The position numbers and the translations under genes were made by a program. This document shows, piece by piece, positions 46,453 to 55,750 of a stretch of 64,000 nucleotides of DNA. Each line of letters begins with the position of its first letter. Position 1 is the stretch's first letter. The stretch is from Brevibacillus laterosporus (lineage in GTDB: Bacteria > Bacillota > Bacilli > Brevibacillales > Brevibacillaceae), in assembly GCA_007833815.1 (NCBI GenBank), contig CP033464.1, positions 4,892,001 to 4,956,000 on the forward strand, given 5' to 3'. The notes under the pieces were generated by a model that made no database searches, was not told the DNA's origin, and worked only from the letters and a program-made list of their open reading frames with translations.

Positions 46453-47640
46453 TTATTTATCCACACGCTCATATACCACTTCACCATTGATAAACGTCTT
46501 CTCCACCTTGTTTTGTATGTGAAATGGATGCCCACTCCAGATAACCACATCGGCATCCTTCCCACTCTCCAAAGAACCAACACGATCTTCTACACCTAAA
46601 TGTTTGGCAGCGTTTAGCGTGATAGCTTGCCATGCCAAGGCTTCATCCAACCCATCGCTTACGGCATGAGCAACGCTGGTCACTAAGTATTCAATTCCTA
46701 CAACCGGATGATCTGTAGTAATACTAAAAGGTACGCCCGCTTCTGCTAAGGCAAGGTGTGTATGGAAGCCTTTATCTGCTAATTCGATCTTAGACCGTGA
46801 GGAAAGGGTAGGTCCTAAGGAAACACGAACCCCTTTTTCTAGTAAGAAATCCGTGATTTTATGACCTTCTGTGCAATGCTCAATTGTAATCTCAATGTCA
46901 AATTCTTCAGCTAAACGTAGCGCTGTTACAATATCATCAGCACGATGAGCATGAGCACGTAATGGAATCTCTCGCTTTAACACTTTCACCAAGTTTTCTA
47001 GGCCTAAATCACGCTTAACAGGATCACCTTTTTCTTTAGATTCCAAATATTCTTTCGCTTTAATAAATTCTTGACGGAACAAAGCCGCAGTTCCCATCCG
47101 TGTAACCGGTGCTTTATCTTTGGCGCCAAACACCCGCTTGGGATTCTCACCAAAAGCTGCTTTCATTCCAGATGGCTCTCGGACAATCATCTGATCTACA
47201 ATCGTACCGGCCGTCTTTAAGACAACCATCTCTCCGCCGATCACATTAGCGCTACCTGGCATGGATTGAACAGTTGTTACACCTGCTTTTCGAGCTTCGA
47301 CAAAACCTCTCTCAAAAGGGTTAATTCCATCTAAGGCTCTCACATAAGGAGTTACTGGAGAGCTTGTCTCATTAAAATCATGCCCTTCTTTTCCGATACC
47401 TTCTTCATGGACGCCCAGATGTGTATGCACATCAATGATTCCTGGTGTCACATACTTACCTTCCGCATTGATTGTTAGTAGCTCTGCATATTGGGCTTTT
47501 ATCTGATTGATTTGATCAGTAATCTCTGCTGTCGTACCTACTGCCTTAATTTTCCCCTCTGCTAACAAAATGGTACCCTGTTCCAATTTATGACCATCGC
47601 CAATGATGATTGTTGCGTTAGTAATGATTGTTGCTGACAT
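46453..47640 (-). CDS. Metal-dependent amidohydrolase (imidazolonepropionase-like)
   Basis: The 395-residue TIM-barrel amidohydrolase has VTPGIIDVHTHLGVHEEG (HxH metal pair), RAHAHRADDI, IEHCTEGH and the catalytic Asp in ITTDHPVVG. The substrate is unknown. The start MSATIITNATI has GGGGAG seven bases upstream; upstream Met codons lack a site. It pairs with the M20 gene on one transcript. Confidence 0.85.
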   Translation of the reverse strand: MSATIITNATIIIGDGHKLEQGTILLAEGKIKAVGTTAEITDQINQIKAQYAELLTINAEGKYVTPGIIDVHTHLGVHEEGIGKEGHDFNETSSPVTPYVRALDGINPFERGFVEARKAGVTTVQSMPGSANVIGGEMVVLKTAGTIVDQMIVREPSGMKAAFGENPKRVFGAKDKAPVTRMGTAALFRQEFIKAKEYLESKEKGDPVKRDLGLENLVKVLKREIPLRAHAHRADDIVTALRLAEEFDIEITIEHCTEGHKITDFLLEKGVRVSLGPTLSSRSKIELADKGFHTHLALAEAGVPFSITTDHPVVGIEYLVTSVAHAVSDGLDEALAWQAITLNAAKHLGVEDRVGSLESGKDADVVIWSGHPFHIQNKVEKTFINGEVVYERVDK

Positions 47641-47686
47641 ATGCATACTCCCCTTTTTATGTATCATTTTATTGTCCATATGAATA

Positions 47687-47986
47687 TCACGACAACTGGA
47701 TGCCTGCCCAGATAAGGGATAGAATAACAAAAAGCATTCCTACCACTAGCAGTATGACCATCAGTTGCCTTGCTTTTTTTCTTTTCCACTCTTGCAGGGT
47801 TATATCCTCTGCAAGCTGCGCATCAATTTGCTGAAGAGCTTTTGATTTTTTAAAAAAGGTGCTGCCTAGTATGTAAAAACCTTTAAGAAACAAAGCAAAA
47901 AAACCTGTAAGCCATACAAAAACAATTGCCCCTCCCAGCAACAGGAGTAAACCTGTAAGAAACATCGTATCCATAATTGTATCCAT
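47687..47986 (-). CDS. Small membrane protein of unknown function
   Basis: A 99-residue protein with two hydrophobic segments (MFLTGLLLLLGGAIVFVWL and LMVILLVVGMLFVILSL) flanking a basic cytoplasmic stretch (QEWKRKKAR). GAGGAG before ATG 47986 favours it over an upstream Met. It is positioned 46 bases upstream of the metal amidohydrolase. Confidence 0.7.
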   Translation of the reverse strand: MDTIMDTMFLTGLLLLLGGAIVFVWLTGFFALFLKGFYILGSTFFKKSKALQQIDAQLAEDITLQEWKRKKARQLMVILLVVGMLFVILSLIWAGIQLS

Positions 47987-48077
47987 AACAGTCTCCTCTA
48001 CTGGTGAAACATCTGTATACAGGTACTTACTGAACAAAGCTTGTTACTCTACTATTAGTAAACTGATTAACATGTTA

Positions 48078-48120
48078 CTTTTTGAAAAAAGAGTCTGCTC
48101 CTCTTAAGGCAGAAGCAGAC
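48078..48120 (-). terminator. Rho-independent terminator after oppA
   Basis: On the minus strand GTCTGCTTCTGCC...GAGCAGAC forms a stem followed by TCTTTTTTC, about 70 bases past the oppA stop. The downstream genes therefore need read-through or their own promoter. Confidence 0.75.
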
Positions 48121-48191
48121 CTAAGATGTCAGGTATACATATACATTGGTTTTAGATTCAAGAATCAAAGCTTGTTGAACATTGTCCCTTA

Positions 48192-49817
48192 TTACTCTGC
48201 TACTTTTTTAGCCCAGCGCAAGTCAGGATTTTTATACACACTGTACGTTACGTCTGTCAATGAATTGGCATTCAAATAGTTTTGCGAATAGAAGAAGATC
48301 GGAAGAACCGGTAAATCCTGCATGAAGATATCTTCGGCTTCATGTAAGTATTGATTACGTTTCGCTTCATCCTGCTCCACTTTCGCTTTTTCCATTAACG
48401 TATCAAATTTTGGATTTACCCATTTGGCTTGGTTATTTGGACTCTCACCTAAATAGTAATCTAGCATGGCTACAGGATCAAGGAAAGAGCCAACCCACCC
48501 CATGCGAGCCATTTGGAAATTACTTTGTTTATAAGTATCAATGTAGGTTTTCCACTCTTGATTTTCCAATTTCACATCGACGCCAAGATTATTTGTAAAC
48601 ATTTGTTGCAAGGCTTCCGCTACTTTTTTATGGTTTTGTGCGTTATTGTACTTCAAGGTTACGGTAGGAAGTTTGCTCCAGCCCTCTTCTTTCATTCCCT
48701 CAGCCAATAGCTTTTTCGCTTCAGTTGGGTCAAAAGTGAAGTAGGTTGGCTTTTCTCCGCGGAAATCTGCGTCCGCTGTTTTAACGCCTTGTGGTACATA
48801 GGCATATGCTGGTGTTTCGCCTGCTTTGGTTACATTTTTGGTCAATAGGTCACGATCGACTGACAAAGCAAATGCACGACGTATTTTAGCATTCGTAAAT
48901 GGTTCTTGTGTCACATTAAAAGTGTACAAATAAGTTCCAAATTTAGGGAGGCTTACATATTCCTTATTGTTCTTCTCTTGGTCGATAGCATCGATCGGCA
49001 ACGTATCAATGATATCTAGCTCACCTGTTTTGTACATTTGGTAATAAGTCGTTGCATCTGGTACCATTTTAAAATTGAGTGTATCCATGCTGATCTTAGA
49101 TTTATTCCAATAGTTTTCACTCTTCGTTAGCTTTAATTGACTATCATGCTCCCAACTAGCCAATTTGTACGCACCATTTGATACCAGTGTATTCGCTTCT
49201 GCTACCCAGTTCTTATTTCCTTCTACTACCTTTTGATTCACGGGAAAGTAGACATTGTTCATCATTACTTTTGGGAAATAGGAGGTAGGTGCGTTCAGCT
49301 CCACTACCAGTGTTTTGTCGTCAGTTGCGTTTACTTTGACTTCTTCTACTTTACCTTCGCCTTTATTATAAGCCTCAGCGCCTTTTATGTAATACAGGTA
49401 AAAAGCGTTGGTAGCTCCTGTCTCTTTATTCAAGACACGTTTCCATGAATATTCATAGTCTTTAGCTGTAACCGCATCACCATTTGACCACTTGGCATCG
49501 TCACGGATCGTGAATGTATAGGTTTTTCCATCTGGAGAGATCTCTACTTTTTGAGCCGCCCCTTCTACTACATTTCCTTCCTTGTCAAAAGCATAGAGCC
49601 CCTCATAAAGATGATCAATAATCCAGAATGATTTTGTATCGGTAGCAATGGCAGGATCAAGTGAATATGGCTCACCTGCCAGATTGGCTGTCAATTCTTG
49701 TTTGGCACTTGCTCCTGATTCAGGTATACCTGCTGTACCTTCTTGATTACCACACGCAGTTAGGGTAGGTACTAGGAATAATAGAATGGCTAATGCTGGT
49801 AATAATAGCTTTTTCAA
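48192..49817 (-). CDS. oppA: Oligopeptide ABC transporter substrate-binding lipoprotein
   Basis: SBP family 5 lipoprotein of 541 residues. The lipobox LTAC after a hydrophobic signal (ALAILLFLVPT) marks it for LspA processing. Internal motifs such as GEPYSLDPAIATDTKSFWII and EYSWKRVLN are typical of OppA. The start is a TTG with AGGAGG eight bases upstream. It is the last gene of the opp operon, an unusual position since oppA is first in many operons. Confidence 0.92.
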   Translation of the reverse strand: MKKLLLPALAILLFLVPTLTACGNQEGTAGIPESGASAKQELTANLAGEPYSLDPAIATDTKSFWIIDHLYEGLYAFDKEGNVVEGAAQKVEISPDGKTYTFTIRDDAKWSNGDAVTAKDYEYSWKRVLNKETGATNAFYLYYIKGAEAYNKGEGKVEEVKVNATDDKTLVVELNAPTSYFPKVMMNNVYFPVNQKVVEGNKNWVAEANTLVSNGAYKLASWEHDSQLKLTKSENYWNKSKISMDTLNFKMVPDATTYYQMYKTGELDIIDTLPIDAIDQEKNNKEYVSLPKFGTYLYTFNVTQEPFTNAKIRRAFALSVDRDLLTKNVTKAGETPAYAYVPQGVKTADADFRGEKPTYFTFDPTEAKKLLAEGMKEEGWSKLPTVTLKYNNAQNHKKVAEALQQMFTNNLGVDVKLENQEWKTYIDTYKQSNFQMARMGWVGSFLDPVAMLDYYLGESPNNQAKWVNPKFDTLMEKAKVEQDEAKRNQYLHEAEDIFMQDLPVLPIFFYSQNYLNANSLTDVTYSVYKNPDLRWAKKVAE

Positions 49818-49851
49818 TGATGGTTCCTCCTCGTCAATCTCTCTTTTTTTC

Positions 49852-50844
49852 TTAGTGGTGCAAGTAGCAAGCCGTCCAGTGATCCGGCTTCACCTCCCTC
49901 CACTCTGGTTTAGACTCTCTACAGACCGGCATTGCAACTGGACATCTAGTCGAAAACGGGCAGCCAATCGGTGGTTGAAGAGGACTTGGTAGCTCGCCTG
50001 TTAATACAATACGTTCTTTCTCTGCCAACTCCGTCGTAGATGTTGCTGGAATAGCAGACAGCAATGCTTGCGTGTAGGGATGCAAAGGCTCTTGGAACAA
50101 TGTCTCGCTATCTGCTACCTCCATCATTTGACCTAAATACATGACACCAATTCGATCGCTGATATGCTTCACCATCGCTAAATCATGCGCGATGAACAAA
50201 TAAGTAAGCCCTTGTTCCTGTTGCAAATCTTCCAATAGATTGACAATCTGCGCTTGAATGGAGACATCAAGAGCAGAGATGGGTTCATCTGCCACAATAA
50301 AAATAGGCTCCACAGCTAACGCCCGGGCTATCCCGATCCGCTGTCTCTGTCCTCCACTAAATTCGTGAGGATACCGTTTCGCATGTTCTGGACGCAAGCC
50401 CACTTTTTCCAAAAGCTCATAAATCCGTTCAGTACGCTTTGATCCTTTAGCAATGCCGTAAGCGTCAATGCCCTCTCCGATAATGTCACCTACTCGCATG
50501 CGTGGATTTAAGGAGGAGTAGGGGTCCTGGAAAATCATTTGCATATTCCGATCGAATTCGCGCTTTTCTTGACGACTGTAGGTTGTAATATCTTTGCCAG
50601 CAAAGCGAATTTGTCCCTCTGTGGGCTGATACAATCCGACCACTGTACGTCCCAGCGTCGATTTTCCGCTTCCACTTTCCCCCACCAGGCCAAATGTTTC
50701 ACCTGCTTTAATGGACAACGTAATACCGTCTACCGATTTCACCGTTTGATCGGAGCCTAAGGAAAAGTATTTTTTCATGTTGCTTAGTTCTAAAATTACT
50801 TCAGGTTGTTCTCTATATTCTGTTATTTTAACGTTTCGTACCAT
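49852..50844 (-). CDS. oppF: Oligopeptide ABC transporter ATP-binding protein OppF
   Basis: ATPase subunit, 330 residues. Walker A GESGSGKST, signature FSGGQRQRIGIARAL and Walker B IFIVADEPISALD are present, with the C-terminal oligopeptide-transporter extension (CPFSTRCPVAMPVC) that binds an Fe-S cluster or metal in some members. It follows oppD closely. Confidence 0.94.
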   Translation of the reverse strand: MVRNVKITEYREQPEVILELSNMKKYFSLGSDQTVKSVDGITLSIKAGETFGLVGESGSGKSTLGRTVVGLYQPTEGQIRFAGKDITTYSRQEKREFDRNMQMIFQDPYSSLNPRMRVGDIIGEGIDAYGIAKGSKRTERIYELLEKVGLRPEHAKRYPHEFSGGQRQRIGIARALAVEPIFIVADEPISALDVSIQAQIVNLLEDLQQEQGLTYLFIAHDLAMVKHISDRIGVMYLGQMMEVADSETLFQEPLHPYTQALLSAIPATSTTELAEKERIVLTGELPSPLQPPIGCPFSTRCPVAMPVCRESKPEWREVKPDHWTACYLHH

Positions 50845-50847
50845 TTC

Positions 50848-51861
50848 CTAAGCCCTCCCTGCTACTCTAAATTCTTGTTGTCGTGGAGACCTTGGATCGT
50901 GCAACCAGCAGCTTGCCTGATGCGTAGATGAAAATGTGGTCGTCTGTGGTAGATGATCCACGCAAATTTCCATCGCATAGGAACATCGAGGAGCGAATGG
51001 GCATCCTTTTGGCGGAGCAAATAAATCAGGCGGAGCTCCTTCAATCGGAACTAATCTTTGCTTCCCAGCTTGATCTAGCTTTGGTACCGAGTCCAGCAGC
51101 CCTTTCGTATACGGATGGCTCGGCGATTCAAAAATCTCATCTACTGTCCCTGTTTCTACGATTTTACCTGCATACATCACTACAACGCGTTGAGCCATTT
51201 CTGCTACGACACCTAAATCATGAGTGATCATAACGATCGAAGTATCCGTTTTTTGTTGTAATTCAAGTAGTAAATCAAGAATTTGGGCTTGAATGGTCAC
51301 GTCCAAAGCTGTTGTTGGCTCATCAGCGATCAACAACTGTGGATTACAGGCTATCGCAATGGCAATAACGGCCCGCTGACGCATTCCTCCAGAGAATTCA
51401 TGTGGATACTGATGATATCGCTTCTCTGCTTCTGGAATACCTACTTGGTGCAACAGCTCGATCGCCTTTTGCTGTGCCGCTTGTAGGGATAGACCTTGGT
51501 GCTTTACTAAGCCCTCTGCAATTTGCTTACCAATTTTCATCGTTGGATTAAGTGAAGTCATCGGATCTTGAAACACCATACCTATTTTGGAACCTCTGAT
51601 CTCTTGCAACGCCTTTTTGGACAAACCCGCAATTTCTTGACCAGCAAAGCGTATGGAGCCTTCCGTTCTGACACCGTTTCCTGCCTTTACCATCCCCATG
51701 ATAGCCTGCGCTGTAACTGATTTACCGCAGCCACTCTCTCCAACGATCGCTACCACTTCTCCTTTATCCACAAAGAACGAAATGCCACGAACAGCCTGAA
51801 CCTCTCCTCCATATGTCTTAAAGCCCACTTGCAATTCGTTTATTTCTAACAAATGATTCAT
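50848..51861 (-). CDS. oppD: Oligopeptide ABC transporter ATP-binding protein OppD
   Basis: ATPase subunit, 337 residues, with GESGCGKSVTAQ, FSGGMRQRAVIAIA and LLIADEPTTALD. The C-terminal CPFAPRCSYAMEIC cluster is present. It is three bases upstream of oppF. Confidence 0.94.
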   Translation of the reverse strand: MNHLLEINELQVGFKTYGGEVQAVRGISFFVDKGEVVAIVGESGCGKSVTAQAIMGMVKAGNGVRTEGSIRFAGQEIAGLSKKALQEIRGSKIGMVFQDPMTSLNPTMKIGKQIAEGLVKHQGLSLQAAQQKAIELLHQVGIPEAEKRYHQYPHEFSGGMRQRAVIAIAIACNPQLLIADEPTTALDVTIQAQILDLLLELQQKTDTSIVMITHDLGVVAEMAQRVVVMYAGKIVETGTVDEIFESPSHPYTKGLLDSVPKLDQAGKQRLVPIEGAPPDLFAPPKGCPFAPRCSYAMEICVDHLPQTTTFSSTHQASCWLHDPRSPRQQEFRVAGRA

Positions 51862-51876
51862 GATTACCCCTCCCCT

Positions 51877-52830
51877 CTATTTTTTATTTTTAGGATCAAG
51901 TGCATCTTGTAATCCATCTCCGAAAGCATTAAACGCAAACATGGTTAGGGAGATAAATAGTCCTGGAAAGAAAAGTCTCCACCACTGTCCGTTTAAAATA
52001 ACACCAATTCCATCGTTGGCCATTGTTCCCCAGCTTGCATTAGGTGCTTGTACACCAAGACCTAGAAAGCTTAAAAATGATTCAGCAAAGATGGCTTGTG
52101 GTATCGTAAAGGTCAGGTTAACAATGATAATTCCTAAGGCATTTGGCAACAGATGCTTCCAAATAATTTTGGCGTGAGAGGTTCCTAATTTTTCCGCTGC
52201 TAGCACAAATTCTTGCTGTTTTAACTGCAACACTTGACCACGTACTAAGCGAGCCATACCAACCCAGCCTGTTACTGATAGGGCAATAATAATAGTAGAC
52301 AACCCTGGTTCTAAGACCACCATCAATAAAATAACTACTAACAAATACGGAATTCCATACAAGACTTCCACGATCCGCATCAGGATGTTGTCAATTCGAT
52401 CCCCCATTTTGCCTCGCCCTGCCATATAACCCGAGACGCCGCCTACAGCTACACCGATCAACAAATCGATGGTAGCTGCGATACAACCTATGAATAGGGA
52501 AATTTTCCCACCTGCCCATGTGCGTGCCCACATATCTCGTCCCAAATCGTCTGTTCCGAACCAATGTGTTTCGGAAGGTTTTAGATTCCCTAGCAACAAA
52601 TCCTGATTTGCTGGACTAAAGACTACAAGATGAGGACCGATGAGCGAAAGCATAATCACTAAAATCAATAAGCTGAATCCGAGCATTGCTAGCTTGTTCT
52701 GAACTATTTTTCGTACCATTTCTTTTCCATAGCTTAGACTTGGTCGCTCAATTCGATTCTCTTCAAAAATTCGCTTATCTACAGGTCGAAAAAGATGATC
52801 TTGTTCAGAATGGAGTGAAGATTGCGCCAT
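51877..52830 (-). CDS. oppC: Oligopeptide ABC transporter permease OppC
   Basis: Inner-membrane permease, 317 residues, with an N-terminal cytoplasmic segment, about six transmembrane helices and the EAA-type loop (LVLAAEKLGTSHAKIIWKHLLPNA as printed in the protein: E-K-L-G-T-S). It overlaps no gene and follows oppB by three bases. Confidence 0.93.
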   Translation of the reverse strand: MAQSSLHSEQDHLFRPVDKRIFEENRIERPSLSYGKEMVRKIVQNKLAMLGFSLLILVIMLSLIGPHLVVFSPANQDLLLGNLKPSETHWFGTDDLGRDMWARTWAGGKISLFIGCIAATIDLLIGVAVGGVSGYMAGRGKMGDRIDNILMRIVEVLYGIPYLLVVILLMVVLEPGLSTIIIALSVTGWVGMARLVRGQVLQLKQQEFVLAAEKLGTSHAKIIWKHLLPNALGIIIVNLTFTIPQAIFAESFLSFLGLGVQAPNASWGTMANDGIGVILNGQWWRLFFPGLFISLTMFAFNAFGDGLQDALDPKNKK

Positions 52831-52833
52831 ATC

Positions 52834-53760
52834 TTAGTCCCCCTTGCTCGTAATTTTAATTCTCGGGTCCACTAGTCGATAAGATACGTCAATCAAAAAC
52901 AATGACAAGATCAGGACCATGCTATAAAAGACCGTTGTTCCCATCACAACTGGGTAATCACGATTAAAAATGCCATCTACAAAATATTTACCAATGCCTG
53001 GAATAGCAAAGATTTTCTCAACCACGAACGTGCCGGTAATCAATGCTGCAAACAAAGGGCCGATAAACGTCAGAACAGGAATCAATGCATTGCGAATCCC
53101 GTGTTTCACTACTATCACAAATGTAGTCAAGCCTTTTGCCTCCGCCGTCTTCATGTAATTCTGACTAAAAACCTCAAGCATACTAGCCCGAACAAATCTA
53201 GCAATGATTGCCATTGGACCAACTGCCAAAGTAACTGACGGCAAGATAGAGTGCTTCCAAGACCCCCAAGAAGCCGCGGGCAAGAGCTTCCAGTCAACTG
53301 CAATCAATTTGATTAGCAACGGAGCTAAAATGAAGCTTGGGACAGAAATCCCGATAATAGCGATAAACATAGAAACGTAATCTAACCACCTGTTATGATA
53401 AAGCGCCGCGATAATCCCCAAGGAAATACCGAGCGTCAATGCCAAGAACAACGATTGCAAGCCTAGCGTAGCTGATACGGGAAATCCGGAAGCGATCAGT
53501 GCATTTACATCACGTGATTTAGATTGAATGGAAGGCCCTAAATCAAATTGGACCAAATCCTTTAGATATAACAAATACTGTTGGGCAATTGGTTTATCCA
53601 AATTATATTTTTCTCGCATATTTTGGACTACATCTGCTGGTAGCATTTGTGAATCAGTCGCAAAAGGATCACCCGGTATAAGATGCATAATGACAAAAGT
53701 TAGTGTCACAATAATCCACAATGTAACCAGCATAGTGAAAATTCGTTTTAACAGATACAT
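52834..53760 (-). CDS. oppB: Oligopeptide ABC transporter permease OppB
   Basis: Permease, 308 residues, starting MYLLKRIFTMLVTLW with about six helices and the loop KTAEAKGLTTFVIVVKHGIR. GGAGG precedes the ATG. It is the first gene of the operon and is about 140 bases downstream of the SAM-riboswitch terminator. Confidence 0.93.
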   Translation of the reverse strand: MYLLKRIFTMLVTLWIIVTLTFVIMHLIPGDPFATDSQMLPADVVQNMREKYNLDKPIAQQYLLYLKDLVQFDLGPSIQSKSRDVNALIASGFPVSATLGLQSLFLALTLGISLGIIAALYHNRWLDYVSMFIAIIGISVPSFILAPLLIKLIAVDWKLLPAASWGSWKHSILPSVTLAVGPMAIIARFVRASMLEVFSQNYMKTAEAKGLTTFVIVVKHGIRNALIPVLTFIGPLFAALITGTFVVEKIFAIPGIGKYFVDGIFNRDYPVVMGTTVFYSMVLILSLFLIDVSYRLVDPRIKITSKGD

Positions 53761-53902
53761 GCATAATTTCCTCCACTTCTCTTCATAACCCCATTTATAT
53801 ATCGGAATACTTGGTTATATGCTTGTAAGAGTACATATCTCCTTCACAACCTGTCTTTATTACATGTAATTTGGTGTTTTTTTACAAAAGGAAAATTTAT
53901 GC
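53761..53902 (-). other. 5' leader between the SAM-riboswitch terminator and oppB
   Basis: About 140 bases with no gene; it carries the oppB ribosome-binding site GGAGG. Confidence 0.4.
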
Positions 53903-53935
53903 AAAAAAGCCCTTCTCTCTAAGAAGAAGGGCTTC
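53903..53935 (-). terminator. Terminator of the SAM riboswitch
   Basis: GCCCTTCT/AGAAGGGC hairpin (53909-53932) followed by a T-run on the minus strand. It would form when SAM is bound. Confidence 0.9.
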
Positions 53936-53958
53936 ATGTATATGTATGTGCCATTCTT

Positions 53959-54054
53959 CTTATCTCTCAGAAATTTCTGCTGGATTTAGCACCTTTTGAA
54001 TGAATCAAGGTTGCCGGGTTTCATAGGGCCAGTCCCTCCACCGCTCTTGATAAG
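53959..54054 (-). promoter_or_regulatory. SAM-I riboswitch (S box)
   Basis: On the minus strand the conserved blocks are CTTATCAAGAGCGGTGGAG, GGGACTGGCCC, ATGAAACCCGGCAACC, AAGGTGCTAAATCC, and GAGAGATAAG closing helix P1 with CTTATC. A terminator follows. It controls the opp operon, so peptide uptake is tied to methionine status. Confidence 0.93.
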
Positions 54055-54090
54055 AAGTTGTATAAAGTTATCGGAATCAATTTATAAATC

Positions 54091-54118
54091 ATCATATCAT
54101 CGTTACCTAAAATGTCAA
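54091..54118 (-). promoter_or_regulatory. Promoter of the SAM-riboswitch opp transcript
   Basis: On the minus strand TTGACA (54118-54113) and TATGAT (54096-54091), 16 bases apart, lie about 40 bases upstream of the aptamer. Confidence 0.75.
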
Positions 54119-54194
54119 TAGAATCATACTGATTTTTACATTTGTTTATTATTGTTAGTAGTAATTTTTTTATATAGAACCTTGCCACAACAGA

Positions 54195-54220
54195 AAAAGC
54201 CTCCTCTTCGGAGGCCTAAT
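54195..54220 (-). terminator. Terminator after the MFS transporter gene
   Basis: GCCTCC/GGAGGC hairpin with TTTTTC on the minus strand, just past the stop at 54227. Confidence 0.85.
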
Positions 54221-54226
54221 GATCTA

Positions 54227-55705
54227 TTACGATTTCTCTTTTTCTTTTTTTGTAAATACTTTTTCAAACAGATCTCCTGGGTCCAAACCCAATTCTTTTT
54301 TTATCTGCTCCTGTTGTTTTTGCTCCTTTGTTTCCTCCCGAATTTCTAACAACACTGTTATTTCATCCAAAGCCTTTTGATCCACCAGCTTCTTGTCCTG
54401 TGAGGATTCTTCTTCGTTCGAACCTGTTGAGCTTCTCGCATCAGTCGGACTTCTCACTGTTGAAATCTCTTTTGCAGCCCCTTCCTCGGTAGCTCCATTT
54501 GAATCTGTAGCTTTTTGTGGTGTTATGGTAAAAAAAGCGATTATGGCAAATAGTAGCGTGACTGAGGCAATCGAATAGAACATGACCTTAGTCGAAAATC
54601 CCAACAACCAGGTGAAAATCGGTGGCCCTAACGCTACTCCAATAAAACGCACACCATTATACAAAGACGTAATCATTCCACGCTCTGTCTTAGTAACCGC
54701 CCCAATGATCATGGAATTGAGGCAAGGTAAAATCATTCCTGTTCCCACGCTACCAAATACAAGAATTCCAATTAAGAAATAGACATTGGATACAAAGCTT
54801 GCCCCTGCATAGGAGAATGTAAGTAGGAGCATTCCCGTAATAATAAAGTAGCGCATCACGGTTAGTTTCTTTTTAATAATCGCCCCTGTAATAAAAGCCA
54901 TAATACTCATGGCTAGCAAGGGAATAGCTAAAAAAGCTCCTTTTAACACACCATCAATTTTGTAGGTTTCTTCCAGCAAATCAGATAGATAAAAAAGCAC
55001 GCCAAACAGTGTAGATAAGCATATGCTCCCGATAAAAAAGGCCGGAATTAGCCACTTGCCGTTTTGTTTAAATACCTTACCAATCGAACCAAGGTACTCT
55101 TTCACTGACTTAGGCTGTTTTTTTTGTTTTTTTTCTTTTACTAACAATAAAAAGATGACTAGCACCACAGCGCAAATGACTGGAAACGCCAAAAAGACAG
55201 CATACCATGTCCATAAAGCAAATAGAGAGCCTAAAATCGGACTTAACACTTTACCCAAGCCGTTGGAGGTTTCCAATAATCCAAGGGCTTTACTTTCGGA
55301 AGCACCATCAAATAAGTCTCCTACTAAAGCCATAGCAATAGGCGATGTCCCTGCTGCACCTATTCCCTGTAACACCCTTCCTAAAATAATCAACCAATAG
55401 GGATTCGTTACCCACAATGCCGCTAATCCAGCGAGCAAACCGCCTGCTCCATATAAAGTAAGAGCAATCATTATAACCACTTTCCGATTAAACCGGTCAG
55501 ATAAGTAACCTGCCAATGGAATAATGATTCCAGCCGCAATAGAAAAGGCTGTAATCAAAAAACTGGTTTGGAAAGAAGTAAGGTGCAACTCCGCTTTCAT
55601 TGTTGGTAATATGGGAATTAACATAGAATTCCCGAGAACCATGACCAACGGAACACCCGTTAACCCTATGAGATTTTTCGAGTTGTTTTGCGATTGAGCC
55701 ATCAT
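54227..55705 (-). CDS. MFS transporter with long charged C-terminal tail
   Basis: The 492-residue protein has 12 hydrophobic segments over residues 1-395, with motif A-like AGYLSDRFNRKVV and drug-exporter-like motif C at helix 5 (GLLETSNGLGKVLSPILGSL). Then follows a hydrophilic, acidic and Q/K-rich tail of about 95 residues (KKLVDQKALDEITVLLEIRE and ELGLDPGDLFEKVF). Such a tail is unusual for an efflux pump. The ATG follows AAGAGGACG. Confidence 0.8.
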   Translation of the reverse strand: MMAQSQNNSKNLIGLTGVPLVMVLGNSMLIPILPTMKAELHLTSFQTSFLITAFSIAAGIIIPLAGYLSDRFNRKVVIMIALTLYGAGGLLAGLAALWVTNPYWLIILGRVLQGIGAAGTSPIAMALVGDLFDGASESKALGLLETSNGLGKVLSPILGSLFALWTWYAVFLAFPVICAVVLVIFLLLVKEKKQKKQPKSVKEYLGSIGKVFKQNGKWLIPAFFIGSICLSTLFGVLFYLSDLLEETYKIDGVLKGAFLAIPLLAMSIMAFITGAIIKKKLTVMRYFIITGMLLLTFSYAGASFVSNVYFLIGILVFGSVGTGMILPCLNSMIIGAVTKTERGMITSLYNGVRFIGVALGPPIFTWLLGFSTKVMFYSIASVTLLFAIIAFFTITPQKATDSNGATEEGAAKEISTVRSPTDARSSTGSNEEESSQDKKLVDQKALDEITVLLEIREETKEQKQQEQIKKELGLDPGDLFEKVFTKKEKEKS

Positions 55706-55750
55706 ACGTCCTCTTTTCTTAAACGATCAACGTAATCATGAAATGACAAC

